A stretch of 64,000 nucleotides of DNA from Alphaproteobacteria bacterium (GTDB lineage Bacteria > Pseudomonadota > Alphaproteobacteria > Geminicoccales > Geminicoccaceae). Below the pieces are notes generated by a model. It searched no databases. It had not been told where the DNA came from and saw nothing but the letters and a program-made list of their open reading frames with translations. The stretch lies in NCBI GenBank assembly GCA_026982705.1, contig JALSGP010000002.1, positions 1-64,000 of the forward strand. Direction: 5' to 3'. Positions within the stretch are counted from its first letter, which is position 1. Each line of letters opens with the position of its first letter. Shown here in pieces: positions 28,668 to 36,911 of this stretch. Made by a program: the position numbers and the translations under genes.

Positions 28668-29378
28668 GTGGCCTTCGCGGTGATCCCGGTGCTCGATCTG
28701 ATGGAGGGACGGGTGGTGCGGGCGGTGGCGGGCGAGCGGGCGCGCTACCGTCCGCTGCGTCCCGGCGATTCCGTGCTCACCGAACACGGCGAGCCGCACG
28801 AGGTGGTGCGGGCCTTCCTGCGGCTGCATCCCTTCCGGATCCTCTATCTCGCCGATCTCGACGCCATCCTCGGCCGCGGCGACCAGACGGCGCTGGTCTC
28901 GGACCTGGAGCGGACCTTCCCCGACGTCGAGTTCTGGTGCGATGCCGGCGTCCGTGACGAGGCGGACCTGCGGCGGCGGCTCGCGCGGCGGCGCGGCCCG
29001 GTGGTGGTGGGCAGCGAGACGCTCGCGGACGCCGCCTGGCTCGGGCGATGGCGGGAGGACCCGCGGCTGGTGCTCTCCCTCGACCACCGCGGCGGGACGC
29101 GCTTGGGGCCGGCGGCGCTGTTCGCCGAGCCCGACCTCTGGCCGGCGCGCGTCGTCGTCATGACGCTGGCGGCGGTGGGCACCGGCGGCGGGCCGGAGGT
29201 GGCCCGCATCCGCGAGATCCGGGCGCGAGCCGGGGGACGGGCGGTGTACGCCGCCGGGGGCGTTCGGGATCGCGCCGATCTCCTGACGCTGCGGGCGCTG
29301 GGCTGTGCCGGGGTGCTGGTGGCCTCCTGCCTGCACCGCGGCACCGTCACGGCGGCCGATCTCGCCGCCGTTGCGTGA
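28668..29378 (+). CDS. HisA-like TIM-barrel protein of the H4MPT cluster
   Basis: The 236-residue protein resembles HisA: it starts with FAVIPVLDLMEGRVVRAVAG and has FRILYLADLDAILGRGD, GSETLADA and YAAGGVRDRADLLTLRALGCAGVLVASCLH, phosphate-binding loops typical of the HisA/HisF fold. HisA-like proteins of this type occur with methanopterin/methylofuran genes and are not thought to serve histidine synthesis; no other his gene is nearby. GTG 28668 is chosen because GGGAGA precedes it by 7 nt. A GTG at 28635 would add 11 residues. Confidence 0.82.
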   Translation: MAFAVIPVLDLMEGRVVRAVAGERARYRPLRPGDSVLTEHGEPHEVVRAFLRLHPFRILYLADLDAILGRGDQTALVSDLERTFPDVEFWCDAGVRDEADLRRRLARRRGPVVVGSETLADAAWLGRWREDPRLVLSLDHRGGTRLGPAALFAEPDLWPARVVVMTLAAVGTGGGPEVARIREIRARAGGRAVYAAGGVRDRADLLTLRALGCAGVLVASCLHRGTVTAADLAAVA

Positions 29379-29404
29379 GAAGGCCCCGCCGGAGCGGGGC
29401 CTTC
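29379..29404. terminator. Bidirectional hairpin terminator
   Basis: A perfect 11-bp stem (GAAGGCCCCGC) with tetraloop CGGA begins 1 nt after the HisA-like stop on the plus strand. It lies 6 nt beyond the stop of the small minus-strand frame downstream of fae. It lacks a T-tract but is placed to end both convergent transcripts. Confidence 0.7.
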
Positions 29405-29409
29405 GACCC

Positions 29410-29580
29410 TCAGTCCCTCGCGAGACCGAGCCATCGGAGGAGGGTCCTCCACCAGCCCGTACGCCGTGGCGCCGTTGGTCTCGCCGGTGGCGGTGGAGCC
29501 TCCGCGCGGGCCGGCCGTACCTCGGGAGGTTCGGGTACCGGCGGGGGCCCCATCCGCCGTTCCGCCGCCGGCCGTCCCAC
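29410..29580 (-). CDS. Small Pro-rich ORF with Trp-rich C-terminus, downstream of fae
   Basis: Downstream of fae, in the same frame as its stop codon, the minus strand stays open to a TGA at 29412-29410, just before the terminator. From GTG 29580 it would give 56 residues, and from ATG 29553 it would give 47. The sequence is Pro/Arg/Ala-rich and then ends in TGWWRTLLRWLGLARD, an amphipathic Trp-rich tail that looks like real protein. The ribosome-binding site is weak and third-position GC is lower than in the neighbours. I do not recognise a family. It could also be a remnant 3' extension of fae. Confidence 0.35.
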   Translation of the reverse strand: MGRPAAERRMGPPPVPEPPEVRPARAEAPPPPARPTAPRRTGWWRTLLRWLGLARD

Positions 29581-29637
29581 CCGGTCGAGGTCGGGCGGCC
29601 GGTGCGTGTCCGGCGCAGGTGGGGCCGCTCGCTCCCT

Positions 29638-30147
29638 TCAACCGGCCTGGAACGGATGGTGGGTCTTGTCCTTGAGCGCCACCACCTTGGCCGCCGGCGG
29701 ATAGCCGTTGACGGCGCGCTCGATGGCGAGCTTGGTGGCCTCGTAGTTGTACTGCTGGATCTTGGCGTCGTCGTCGGCCTCCCAGTGGATGAACACGCCG
29801 ACGCAGATGAAGATGTCGTCGGCCTCCTCCACCGGGATCACGCCCTCGGCCACGCAGTCGGCCACCGCCATGGCCACCGCCCGCTGGGCCGGGCCGAACA
29901 TCTGCGTCGCCTGCTTGGCGTTCTTGATGGTCACCTTGTTGAACATGACGGTGGCCGGCTTGACCATCAGATTGGGCTCCAGCACCGCCAGCAGCGCGTT
30001 CACGCCCTCCTTCTGGTCGCAGAGGGTACGGGCGAAGACGTCTTCGGCCGGCGTACCGCGCGGACCCATGACGAGGTCGATGTGGGCGACCTCGTTGCCT
30101 TCGCCGACGAGGGCCTCACCGACGAGCATGCGATCGATCTTGGGCAT
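29638..30147 (-). CDS. fae: Formaldehyde-activating enzyme
   Basis: Fae condenses formaldehyde with tetrahydromethanopterin to methylene-H4MPT, the entry step of the H4MPT-linked oxidation route in the cytosol. The 169 residues match the family over the whole length: [22 protein letters not shown], with the conserved His at 22, then [37 protein letters not shown] and [16 protein letters not shown]. The ATG at 30147 follows GGGAGGACC. It lies 15 nt after the CitG-like gene in an operon with the MptN-like ligase. mch, mtdB, fhcABCD and the RFAP synthase are not in this window. Confidence 0.97.
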   Translation of the reverse strand: MPKIDRMLVGEALVGEGNEVAHIDLVMGPRGTPAEDVFARTLCDQKEGVNALLAVLEPNLMVKPATVMFNKVTIKNAKQATQMFGPAQRAVAMAVADCVAEGVIPVEEADDIFICVGVFIHWEADDDAKIQQYNYEATKLAIERAVNGYPPAAKVVALKDKTHHPFQAG

Positions 30148-30162
30148 CTCGGTCCTCCCTGA

Positions 30163-31071
30163 TCACGGAGTGTCTGCGGGTTGGCCCCTTCCTTGCACGG
30201 GACGGGACGTTTGGCAACGGGGCGCACCGTCGTCCACCAGCGCCCGGGCGAAGAGCGTCGCCACCACGAGATCGGCGGTGGTCCCCGGGTTCCATCGCCG
30301 CCGCGCCAGTGCCCGGTCGAGGGCCACCAGCGCCGGCCGCGTGCCCTCGGGATCGCGGAGGAAACGCGGCCACAGCCGTTCCGCGCACCGCCGCACCGCC
30401 GCCGCCGCCCGCGTCCCGTGACGGCGGCGGATCAGCGTGTCCGGGATGCGGGCCAACAGGGCCAGGTGGAGGCCGGTGAGCAGCAGGTCCCCGGCGGGGC
30501 CGCGACAGGCGAGCGCGTGGAGCGTCGGCAGGCCGAGGTCGAAGACGTCGCCGAGCCCGCGGGTCCAGTTGCGGGCGATGCGGTCGAAGTCCTCCGCCTC
30601 CGCCATCACCGTCCGCGGCGGGACCGGCGGCGTCTCCGTCACGTCGTAGCGGAGACGGCGGCCGAGCCCGCCCGGTGCGGCGATGCGGATGGCCTCGTAG
30701 AGGTGGGCGGTGTCGACCGGGGTCGCGGTGGCCAGCACCCGGACCACCGCCTCGCGCAGTGGCTCGCCCGGTCGGCGTCCCAGCGCCGCCTCGGCCAGGG
30801 GCGCGCACAGCAGGACGATGCCGAGGTTGGTGTTGGTCTCGACGACGGCACGGGTGGCGCGGATCGCCGCGAGGATACGGGCGCCGAGGCCGGGCGCGGG
30901 GCGGGCGAGGGCGGGCGCGGCGGCGGCGGCGCTGCGGGCGAAGTCCTCGACGGTGAGGCCGTGGCGGGGCGAGCCGCCATGGCGGTGGACGTTGCCGGGC
31001 TTGAGGGCGTCCAGCTCGGCGAGGCAGGCGGCGTGGAAGAGGCGGGCGATGCGGTCGGGATCGCGGATCAC
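30163..31071 (-). CDS. CitG/MdcB-family (triphosphoribosyl-dephospho-CoA synthase-like) protein of the H4MPT cluster
   Basis: The 302-residue protein is of the CitG type: it starts with the family signature LFHAACLAELDALKPGNVHRHG and has ETNTNLGIVLLCAPLAEAA and WNPGTTADLVVATLFARAL near the end. True CitG makes the citrate lyase prosthetic-group precursor, but no citrate or malonate lyase genes are present. Homologues recur beside fae and other H4MPT genes in methylotrophs, where a role in pterin or furan cofactor synthesis is inferred. GTG 31071 overlaps the ATP-grasp stop (GTGA). Confidence 0.85.
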   Translation of the reverse strand: MIRDPDRIARLFHAACLAELDALKPGNVHRHGGSPRHGLTVEDFARSAAAAAPALARPAPGLGARILAAIRATRAVVETNTNLGIVLLCAPLAEAALGRRPGEPLREAVVRVLATATPVDTAHLYEAIRIAAPGGLGRRLRYDVTETPPVPPRTVMAEAEDFDRIARNWTRGLGDVFDLGLPTLHALACRGPAGDLLLTGLHLALLARIPDTLIRRRHGTRAAAAVRRCAERLWPRFLRDPEGTRPALVALDRALARRRWNPGTTADLVVATLFARALVDDGAPRCQTSRPVQGRGQPADTP

Positions 31072-31940
31072 GCGAGCCTCTCCGCCACCGCCCGGGCGAT
31101 GCGGTCGGCCACGTCCACCCCGCTCGCCCGCACCAGCTCCCGCCAGGCCGGCATGCTGTTGACCTCCAGCACCCAGGTCCGTCCCTCGCGGTCGCGCACC
31201 AGATCGACGCCGCAGAAGACCGTACCCAGCACCGCCGCCGCCCGCACCGCCAGTTCCGCCGCCTCGGCATCGGGACGCCAGCGCTCGCCGCGGGCGCCCC
31301 GCCGCACGTTGGTGATCCAGTCGCGTCCGCGCCGGCACATGGCCGCCACCGGCTCGCCGTCCACCACGAAGACGCGGTAGTCGCAGGGCTCCGGGCGGTC
31401 CACCAGCCGCTGGAGGTACCACACGCCCGCCACCGCTTCGGCGGATGGGAGTTCGTGCGGCCCCGTCACCCGCACGATGCCGCGGCCCTGGGCGCCGAAG
31501 AGGGGCTTGGCCACCAGCGGCCGCGCGGGGCTCGCCTCGGCGAGGACGATCTCGCGGGCCCGTGCGGGATCCTCCGTCACCCACACCGCGGGCGTGGGGA
31601 TGCCGGCGAGGCGCAGGCGGAAGCTGGCCTCGGACTTGTCCACGCAGGCCTCGATGGCGCGGGCCGGATTGATCACCGGGATCCCGGACAGGGCGAAGGC
31701 GCGCAGCAGGCCGAGGCGCAGGGTCACCTGCTCGAAGCTGCCGGCGGCGATGGCGCGCACCACCACCGCCCGCGGCGGGCGGGCGAGGGGACCGCAGCGG
31801 AGGCCGCCCGGCGCGGCGGGATCGAAGGCGAGATGGACGAAGGCGAGGCGGCGGGAGGAGAGCCCGCGACGGGCCAGGGCCGCGGCGAGGCTCACCGCGT
31901 GCCAGCGGCCTTCCCCGAGGATCACCACGTCGGCGTCCAC
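31068..31940 (-). CDS. RimK/MptN-like ATP-grasp ligase of the H4MPT cluster
   Basis: The 290-residue ATP-grasp protein has VDKSEASFRLRLAGIPTPAVWV, PLVAKPLFGAQGRGIVRV (the glycine-rich loop) and the metal-binding VDLVRDREGRTWVLEVNSMP. RimK-type ligases add glutamates to cofactors; archaeal MptN forms tetrahydrosarcinapterin from H4MPT. In this operon with fae it probably modifies the C1-carrier cofactor. GTG 31940 is chosen because the core begins at once with DADVVILGEGRW; an ATG at 31994 would add 18 unlike residues. It is the first gene of the fae operon. Confidence 0.83.
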   Translation of the reverse strand: MDADVVILGEGRWHAVSLAAALARRGLSSRRLAFVHLAFDPAAPGGLRCGPLARPPRAVVVRAIAAGSFEQVTLRLGLLRAFALSGIPVINPARAIEACVDKSEASFRLRLAGIPTPAVWVTEDPARAREIVLAEASPARPLVAKPLFGAQGRGIVRVTGPHELPSAEAVAGVWYLQRLVDRPEPCDYRVFVVDGEPVAAMCRRGRDWITNVRRGARGERWRPDAEAAELAVRAAAVLGTVFCGVDLVRDREGRTWVLEVNSMPAWRELVRASGVDVADRIARAVAERLA

Positions 31941-32092
31941 GCCCGCACCCCCGCGCTGCCGCCCCCAGTGTGGCGGGACGAGCGGAGCGCTCAAGCGCCG
32001 GCTTCCCCCGGCGCGGCGCCGGGCGCCCGACGAGGACCCGGCCGCGCGCGAGCCGGCTTGCCCCCTCCGCCCGGACCGCTAGATAGAGGCGC

Positions 32093-32106
32093 GCCGCGAT
32101 CGCGGC
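32093..32106. promoter_or_regulatory. 14-bp palindrome upstream of the Gld-type ABC operon
   Basis: GCCGCGATCGCGGC is a perfect 14-bp palindrome about 41 nt upstream of the ABC ATPase start, in the divergent gap with the fae operon. It could be an operator or cis-acting hairpin. At this GC content a chance origin is possible. Confidence 0.25.
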
Positions 32107-32147
32107 CCGATCGGCAGGGAGTCCCGAAGGGCAGGGAGGCGGTGGCC

Positions 32148-33107
32148 GTGGACGGGATGGTCGAACTCGATCGCCTGACCCGCGATTTCGGCCCGATCCG
32201 GGCGGTGGACGGCATCTCCTTCACCGTCCACCGCGGCGAGGTGGTGGGATTCCTGGGGCCCAACGGCGCCGGCAAGACCACCACCATGCGCATGATCACC
32301 GGCTATCTGCTGCCCACCGCCGGCACCGCCCGGGTGATGGGCCACGACGTGGTGGAGGAGCCCATCGCGGTGAAGCGCCGCCTGGGCTATCTGCCGGAGG
32401 GCGCGCCGCTCTACGGCGACATGACGGTGGAGGCGCTGCTGCGGTTCGTCGCGGCGGTGCGCGGCTTCGCCGGTGCCGAGAAGCGGCGGCGGGTGGGCGC
32501 GGCGGTGGAGCGGGCGCAGCTCGCCGAGGTGCTCCACCAGCCCGTCGACACCCTCTCCAAGGGATACAAGCGGCGGGTGGGGCTGGCCCAGGCCATTCTC
32601 CACGACCCGCCGGTGCTGATCCTGGACGAGCCCACCGACGGCCTCGACCCCAACCAGAAGCACGAGGTGCGCCGTCTCGTGCGGGAGATGGCGGCGGACA
32701 AGGCCATCATCGTCTCCACCCACATCCTGGAGGAGGTGGACGCGGTCTGCACCCGCGCCATCGTCATCGCCCGCGGCCGCATCGTCGCCGACGCCCATCC
32801 CGACGAGCTGCGCGCCCGCTCGCCGCGCCACATGGCGCTGCGGGTGCGGCTCAGGGGGGCGCCCGACGGTCTCGCCGACGAGCTGCGCACCCTCGCCGTG
32901 GTGCGCGAGGTGGAGACGGTGGCGAGCCGGGACGGAACGGCGGAGCTCCTGGTCCTGCCGGCGAATGGCCGCGACGTGGCCGCCGACGTCCTGGGCTGGC
33001 TCAGGGCGCGCGGGGTGGAGGTGACGGAGGCCTTCGTGGAGCGCGGCCGGCTGGACGAGGTGTTCCGCATGCTCACGCAGCAGGAGACGGGCCATGCGGC
33101 CGCGTAA
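32148..33107 (+). CDS. ABC transporter ATP-binding protein (GldA/NosF type)
   Basis: The 319-residue ATPase has Walker A GPNGAGKTT, the signature LSKGYKRRVGLAQA, Walker B VLILDEPTDGLD and the H-loop STHILEE. A C-terminal extension follows, as in gliding-type and NosF-like ABC-2 ATPases. It energises export by the permease whose gene overlaps it by 14 nt. GTG 32148 is chosen because AGGGAGGC lies 8 nt upstream; ATG 32157 is also possible. Confidence 0.93.
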   Translation: MDGMVELDRLTRDFGPIRAVDGISFTVHRGEVVGFLGPNGAGKTTTMRMITGYLLPTAGTARVMGHDVVEEPIAVKRRLGYLPEGAPLYGDMTVEALLRFVAAVRGFAGAEKRRRVGAAVERAQLAEVLHQPVDTLSKGYKRRVGLAQAILHDPPVLILDEPTDGLDPNQKHEVRRLVREMAADKAIIVSTHILEEVDAVCTRAIVIARGRIVADAHPDELRARSPRHMALRVRLRGAPDGLADELRTLAVVREVETVASRDGTAELLVLPANGRDVAADVLGWLRARGVEVTEAFVERGRLDEVFRMLTQQETGHAAA

Positions 33108-33831
33108 CGTCGCCATCGTGACGGCGCGCGAGCTCGCCGCCTATTTCACCACGCCGCTGGCCTACGTGTTCATCGTGGTGTTCCTGGCCCTCTCCGGGGC
33201 GCTGACCTTCTACGTGGGCGGCTTCTTCGAGCGCGGCGAGGCCGATCTCCAGGCCTTCTTCGTCTTCCATCCGTGGCTGCACCTGTTCTTCGCCCCCGCC
33301 ATCGCCATGCGGCTGTGGGCCGAGGAACGGCGGACGGGCACCATCGAGCTGCTCATGACCCTGCCGCTCACCAGCTTCGAGGCGGTGCTGGGCAAGTTCC
33401 TGGCCGCGTGGCTGTTCGTGGGGCTGGCGCTGGCGCTCACCTTCCCCATGTGGCTCACGGTGGCCTGGCTGGGCACGCCCGACCACGGCGTCATCCTCGC
33501 CTCCTATCTGGGCAGTTGGATCCTCGCCGGCGCCTTCCTCGCCGTCGGCGCCACCGTCTCGGCCCTCACCCGCAACCAGGTGATCGCCTTCGTGCTGGGC
33601 GCGGCGGTGGGCTTCCTGTTCATGATGAGCGGCGTGGATCTGGTGCTGGCGCCGCTGCGCGGTCTGGTCTCGCCGGATGTCCTCGATCTCGTGGCGAGCT
33701 TCAGCTTCCTGCGGCACTTCACCGACATCACCCGCGGGGTGGTGACGCTCTCCGATCTCGTGTTCTTCGGCGCGGTGATCGGCGTGGGGCTGCTGCTCAA
33801 CACGCTGGTGATCGAGCTCGAGAAGGCGTGA
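33094..33831 (+). CDS. ABC-2 type permease (GldF-like)
   Basis: The 245-residue polytopic membrane protein has about six hydrophobic segments. RPRNVAIVTARELAAYFTTPLAYVF at the start and EERRTGTIELLMTLPLTSFEAVLGKFLA mark the ABC-2/GldF permease family. It pairs with the preceding ATPase and the following GldG-like protein. The transported substrate is unknown; family operons have been tied to gliding in Bacteroidetes but are widespread in non-gliders. Confidence 0.9.
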   Translation: MRPRNVAIVTARELAAYFTTPLAYVFIVVFLALSGALTFYVGGFFERGEADLQAFFVFHPWLHLFFAPAIAMRLWAEERRTGTIELLMTLPLTSFEAVLGKFLAAWLFVGLALALTFPMWLTVAWLGTPDHGVILASYLGSWILAGAFLAVGATVSALTRNQVIAFVLGAAVGFLFMMSGVDLVLAPLRGLVSPDVLDLVASFSFLRHFTDITRGVVTLSDLVFFGAVIGVGLLLNTLVIELEKA

Positions 33832-33847
33832 GGGGAGGAGGGGGACC

Positions 33848-35758
33848 ATGTGGAAGCGGCGGCGGACGCTCACCGTCCTCGGCATCGTGCTGGGGCTGGT
33901 GCTGCTGGTCTCGCTCAACACCTTCGCCGCCCTCGAGCTCGGCCGCTACCGGCTCGATCTCACGGAAGAGAAGGCCTACACCCTCTCGGAGGGGACGCTC
34001 GCGCTGCTGGAGCGGATCGACGAGCCCATCGTCCTCAGGCTCTACGTCTCGCGGGCGGTGCGCGAGAAGAGCCCCTTCCTCGCCGCCTACGCCGATCGGG
34101 TGCTGGACTTCCTCGAGGGCTACGCCGAGGCCTCGGGCGGACGCATCCGCGTGGAGTACGTGGATCCCGAGCCCTATTCCGAGGAGGAGGACCGGGCCGT
34201 CGGCTTCGGCCTGCAGGCGGTGCAGCTGGATGCCGAGACCACCGGCTATTTCGGCCTCGCCGGCACCAACAGCACCGACGACGTGGCGGTGATCCCGGTG
34301 CTGTCGCCGGAGCGCGAGCGTTTCCTCGAATATGACGTCACGCGGCTCGTCTACCGCCTCGCCGATCCGCAACGGCCGGTGGTGGCGGTGCTCTCGGGGC
34401 TCCCCATCAACGCCGATCCCACCCGCCAGTTCCGTCCCTGGCGGATCTACGAGCTGCTCAAGGACCAGTTCGACCTGCGCTGGCTCGCGGGCGAGATCCG
34501 GACCATCGACGACGACGTGCGGGTGCTGCTGCTGATCCACCCGCAGGGGCTCTCCGACGTCACCCTCCATGCCGTCGACCGCTTCGTGCAGCGGGGAGGG
34601 CGCCTGATGGTGCTGGTGGATCCCCACGCCGAGGCCCAGGCCATGCGCCAGCGGCAGCCGGGGATGGCGGAGACCGCCTCGACCCTGGAGCGGCTCTTCG
34701 AGGCGTGGGGCCTCCGCTACGACAAGGACCGGATCGTGGCCGACCCGGCGGTGGCGCGGCAGGTGCAGGTCCCGCTCTCGGGGGGGCGGGCACAGGTGGT
34801 GGACTATCTCGCCTGGCTGGCGCTCACCGGGGAGCGGTTGAACCGCACGCATCCCGTCACCGCCGAACTGGAACGGCTGCACTTCTCCACCGCCGGAGCC
34901 CTCGCCCTCGCCGAGGACAGCGGCCTCGCGTGGACGCCGCTGGTGACCAGCTCGCCACGTGCCCAGATGGTGGCCGCCGACGATCTGCGACTGTTCCCCG
35001 ATCCCTTCGGTCTCCTGCGGAAATACCGTCCCGAGGGGGAGGAGCGGGTGCTGGCGGCGGTGATCCGCGGGCGCTTTCCCACCGCCTTCCCCGACGGTCC
35101 GCCGGAGGGAGCGGCGGAGGAGGCGGAGGACGGCGATGCGGGGGCACGGGCGGAGACGGCCGCCGCCGACGAGGCCGACGGCACCACCGGCGGCGCGGCC
35201 GAGGCGACGGTGATCGTGGTGGCGGACACCGATCTGCTGGAGGACCGGAGCTGGCTCGTCACCCAGCAGGTGCTGGGCCGGCAGGTGGAGCTGCCCATCG
35301 CCGACAACGCCGATTTCCTCGCCAACGCCCTCGACTATCTCGCCGGCAGCGACGTGCTGGTGAAGCTGCGCGGCCGCCGCGTCGCCTTCCGTCCCTTCGA
35401 ACGGCTGGTGGCGCTCAGGCGGGAGGCGGAGCAGCGCTACCGGGCCAAGGAACAGGAGCTGGTGCAGAGGCTCGAGGAGCTGCAGGGCAAGCTGCGCTCG
35501 CTGGAGCTGCCCGCGGGCGAGGGCGAGGGGGCGCTGCTGGATCCGAAGCTCCGCGAGGAGATCGCGAAGATCCGCGACGAGATCCTGGAGACCCGCCGCG
35601 AGCTGCGCGAGGTGCGGCGCCGGCTGCGCGAGGACATCGAGCGGCTCCAGGCGACGGTGCGTTTCGCCAACATCGGCGCGGTGCCGCTGCTGGTGGCCCT
35701 GATCGCCGTGGGCGTCGGGCTGGTGCGACGGAGCCGCATGCGGCGACGGGCGGCGTGA
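33848..35758 (+). CDS. GldG-like ABC-transporter auxiliary protein
   Basis: The 636-residue protein has one N-terminal membrane helix (about 9-30), a large periplasmic domain, a coiled-coil stretch near 515-610 rich in Glu/Arg/Leu, and a final helix near 612-630. RLDLTEEKAYTLSEGTLALLERI and the later VLVDPHAEA are typical of GldG/ABC_transp_aux proteins. An Ala/Glu/Asp-rich low-complexity insert lies near 415-455. GGGGAGGAGGGGGACC precedes ATG 33848. It probably forms the extracytoplasmic part of the exporter. Confidence 0.88.
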   Translation: MWKRRRTLTVLGIVLGLVLLVSLNTFAALELGRYRLDLTEEKAYTLSEGTLALLERIDEPIVLRLYVSRAVREKSPFLAAYADRVLDFLEGYAEASGGRIRVEYVDPEPYSEEEDRAVGFGLQAVQLDAETTGYFGLAGTNSTDDVAVIPVLSPERERFLEYDVTRLVYRLADPQRPVVAVLSGLPINADPTRQFRPWRIYELLKDQFDLRWLAGEIRTIDDDVRVLLLIHPQGLSDVTLHAVDRFVQRGGRLMVLVDPHAEAQAMRQRQPGMAETASTLERLFEAWGLRYDKDRIVADPAVARQVQVPLSGGRAQVVDYLAWLALTGERLNRTHPVTAELERLHFSTAGALALAEDSGLAWTPLVTSSPRAQMVAADDLRLFPDPFGLLRKYRPEGEERVLAAVIRGRFPTAFPDGPPEGAAEEAEDGDAGARAETAAADEADGTTGGAAEATVIVVADTDLLEDRSWLVTQQVLGRQVELPIADNADFLANALDYLAGSDVLVKLRGRRVAFRPFERLVALRREAEQRYRAKEQELVQRLEELQGKLRSLELPAGEGEGALLDPKLREEIAKIRDEILETRRELREVRRRLREDIERLQATVRFANIGAVPLLVALIAVGVGLVRRSRMRRRAA

Positions 35759-35771
35759 GGGAGAGGACGGC

Positions 35772-36911
35772 ATGACGCGACGCGGCTTCCTCGCCCTGCT
35801 GGTGCTGACACTGATCTCGGCGGCCCTCGCCGGCTGGGCCCTGGCGACGCGCGAGCGGCCGGTCGCCAGCCTCCAGCTGGACGAGCCCTTCCTGCCGCAG
35901 CTGGCGGAACGGCTGGGCGAGGTGGCGGAGCTGGTGGTGCGGAAGGGCGGGACCACCATCACCGCCCGCCGCACGGAGGACGGCTGGGTGGTGGTGGAGG
36001 CCGGCGACTTCCCGGCCGATCCTGAACGCATCCGCGAGATCGTCCTGGGGCTCGCCGCCATGCGTCTGGTGGAGGCCAAGACCGCCGATCCCGAAAGGTT
36101 CGCCCGCCTCGGCCTCGATCCCGAGGCCTCGCCGGAGGACGCGCGGATCGTGGAGCTGCGGGACGCGGGCGGGAGCGTGATCGCCCGCGCCATCCTCGGC
36201 AAGCGCAAGTGGAGCCTCTACGGTCCGGGCAAATCCGGCATGTACGTGCGCCGGCCCGACGAGAACCGCACCTGGCTCGCCGACCGCGCCGTGGACCTGC
36301 CCGACGAGCCCCTCAATCTGGTGGACCGCAATCTCGCCTTCGTGCCCCGCGACGACATCCGCGAGGTGCGCCTCCACGTGGGTACGCCGGAAGAACTGGT
36401 GATCACCCGCACGGCTCCGAAGGAGCCCTTCACCCTCGCGGGCCTCGGCCCGGACGAGGCGGCGGACGAGGCGAAGCTCAACCGGGTGGTGGCGGCCTTC
36501 GGCGCCATGGCGGCCGAGGAGATCGCCCGGCGCGAGGAGAAGCCGGTCCCGGAGGATGCCGATCGGGCCCGCTATCTCCTGTTCGACGGGACGGTGATCG
36601 ACGTGCGGGTGTGGAAGGAGGGGGACGGCGAGGATGCCGCCTATTGGGTGGCGCCCGAGGCCCGCTTCGATCCGACTCTTGCCGCGAAGCCGGCCTCCAG
36701 CGGAGCGGAGAAGGCCCCGGCGCCGGCGAAGGAGGAGGGTGACGCCGGCCGCGGGGCCGATGCCGGAGCGGAAGAGGAGAAGACGGATCCGGCGACACGC
36801 GCCGCCGAGTGGCAGAGGCGCTATGCCCACTGGGTGTTCCGGGTCTCGAGGTTCCTGGGCGAGCGGCTCCTCTGGACCCGCGACGATCTCCTGGAGAAGC
36901 CGGCCGGCTGA
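35772..36911 (+). CDS. DUF4340 domain protein of the Gld-type ABC operon
   Basis: The 379-residue protein has an N-terminal membrane anchor or signal (about 4-25) and DUF4340 repeats: RKGGTTITARRTEDGWVVVEAGDFPAD, FARLGLDPEASPEDARIVEL and WLADRAVDLPDEPLNLVDRNL. A Pro/Ala/Glu-rich low-complexity stretch lies near 300-340. DUF4340 proteins regularly follow GldG-like genes; the role is unknown, probably periplasmic and part of the export complex. It starts 13 nt after the gldG-like stop with GGGAGAGGA upstream. Confidence 0.88.
   Translation: MTRRGFLALLVLTLISAALAGWALATRERPVASLQLDEPFLPQLAERLGEVAELVVRKGGTTITARRTEDGWVVVEAGDFPADPERIREIVLGLAAMRLVEAKTADPERFARLGLDPEASPEDARIVELRDAGGSVIARAILGKRKWSLYGPGKSGMYVRRPDENRTWLADRAVDLPDEPLNLVDRNLAFVPRDDIREVRLHVGTPEELVITRTAPKEPFTLAGLGPDEAADEAKLNRVVAAFGAMAAEEIARREEKPVPEDADRARYLLFDGTVIDVRVWKEGDGEDAAYWVAPEARFDPTLAAKPASSGAEKAPAPAKEEGDAGRGADAGAEEEKTDPATRAAEWQRRYAHWVFRVSRFLGERLLWTRDDLLEKPAG

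Noticed and set aside
28844-29641. Minus-strand 265-codon frame across the HisA-like gene and the gap before fae
   Set aside because: It is the wrong frame; the better candidate in the gap is the small ORF ending at 29410.
32007-32023. Hairpin CCCGGCG-CGG-CGCCGGG upstream of the ABC ATPase gene
   Set aside because: A short G/C-only stem in a G/C-rich gap, not placed at any gene end; likely chance.
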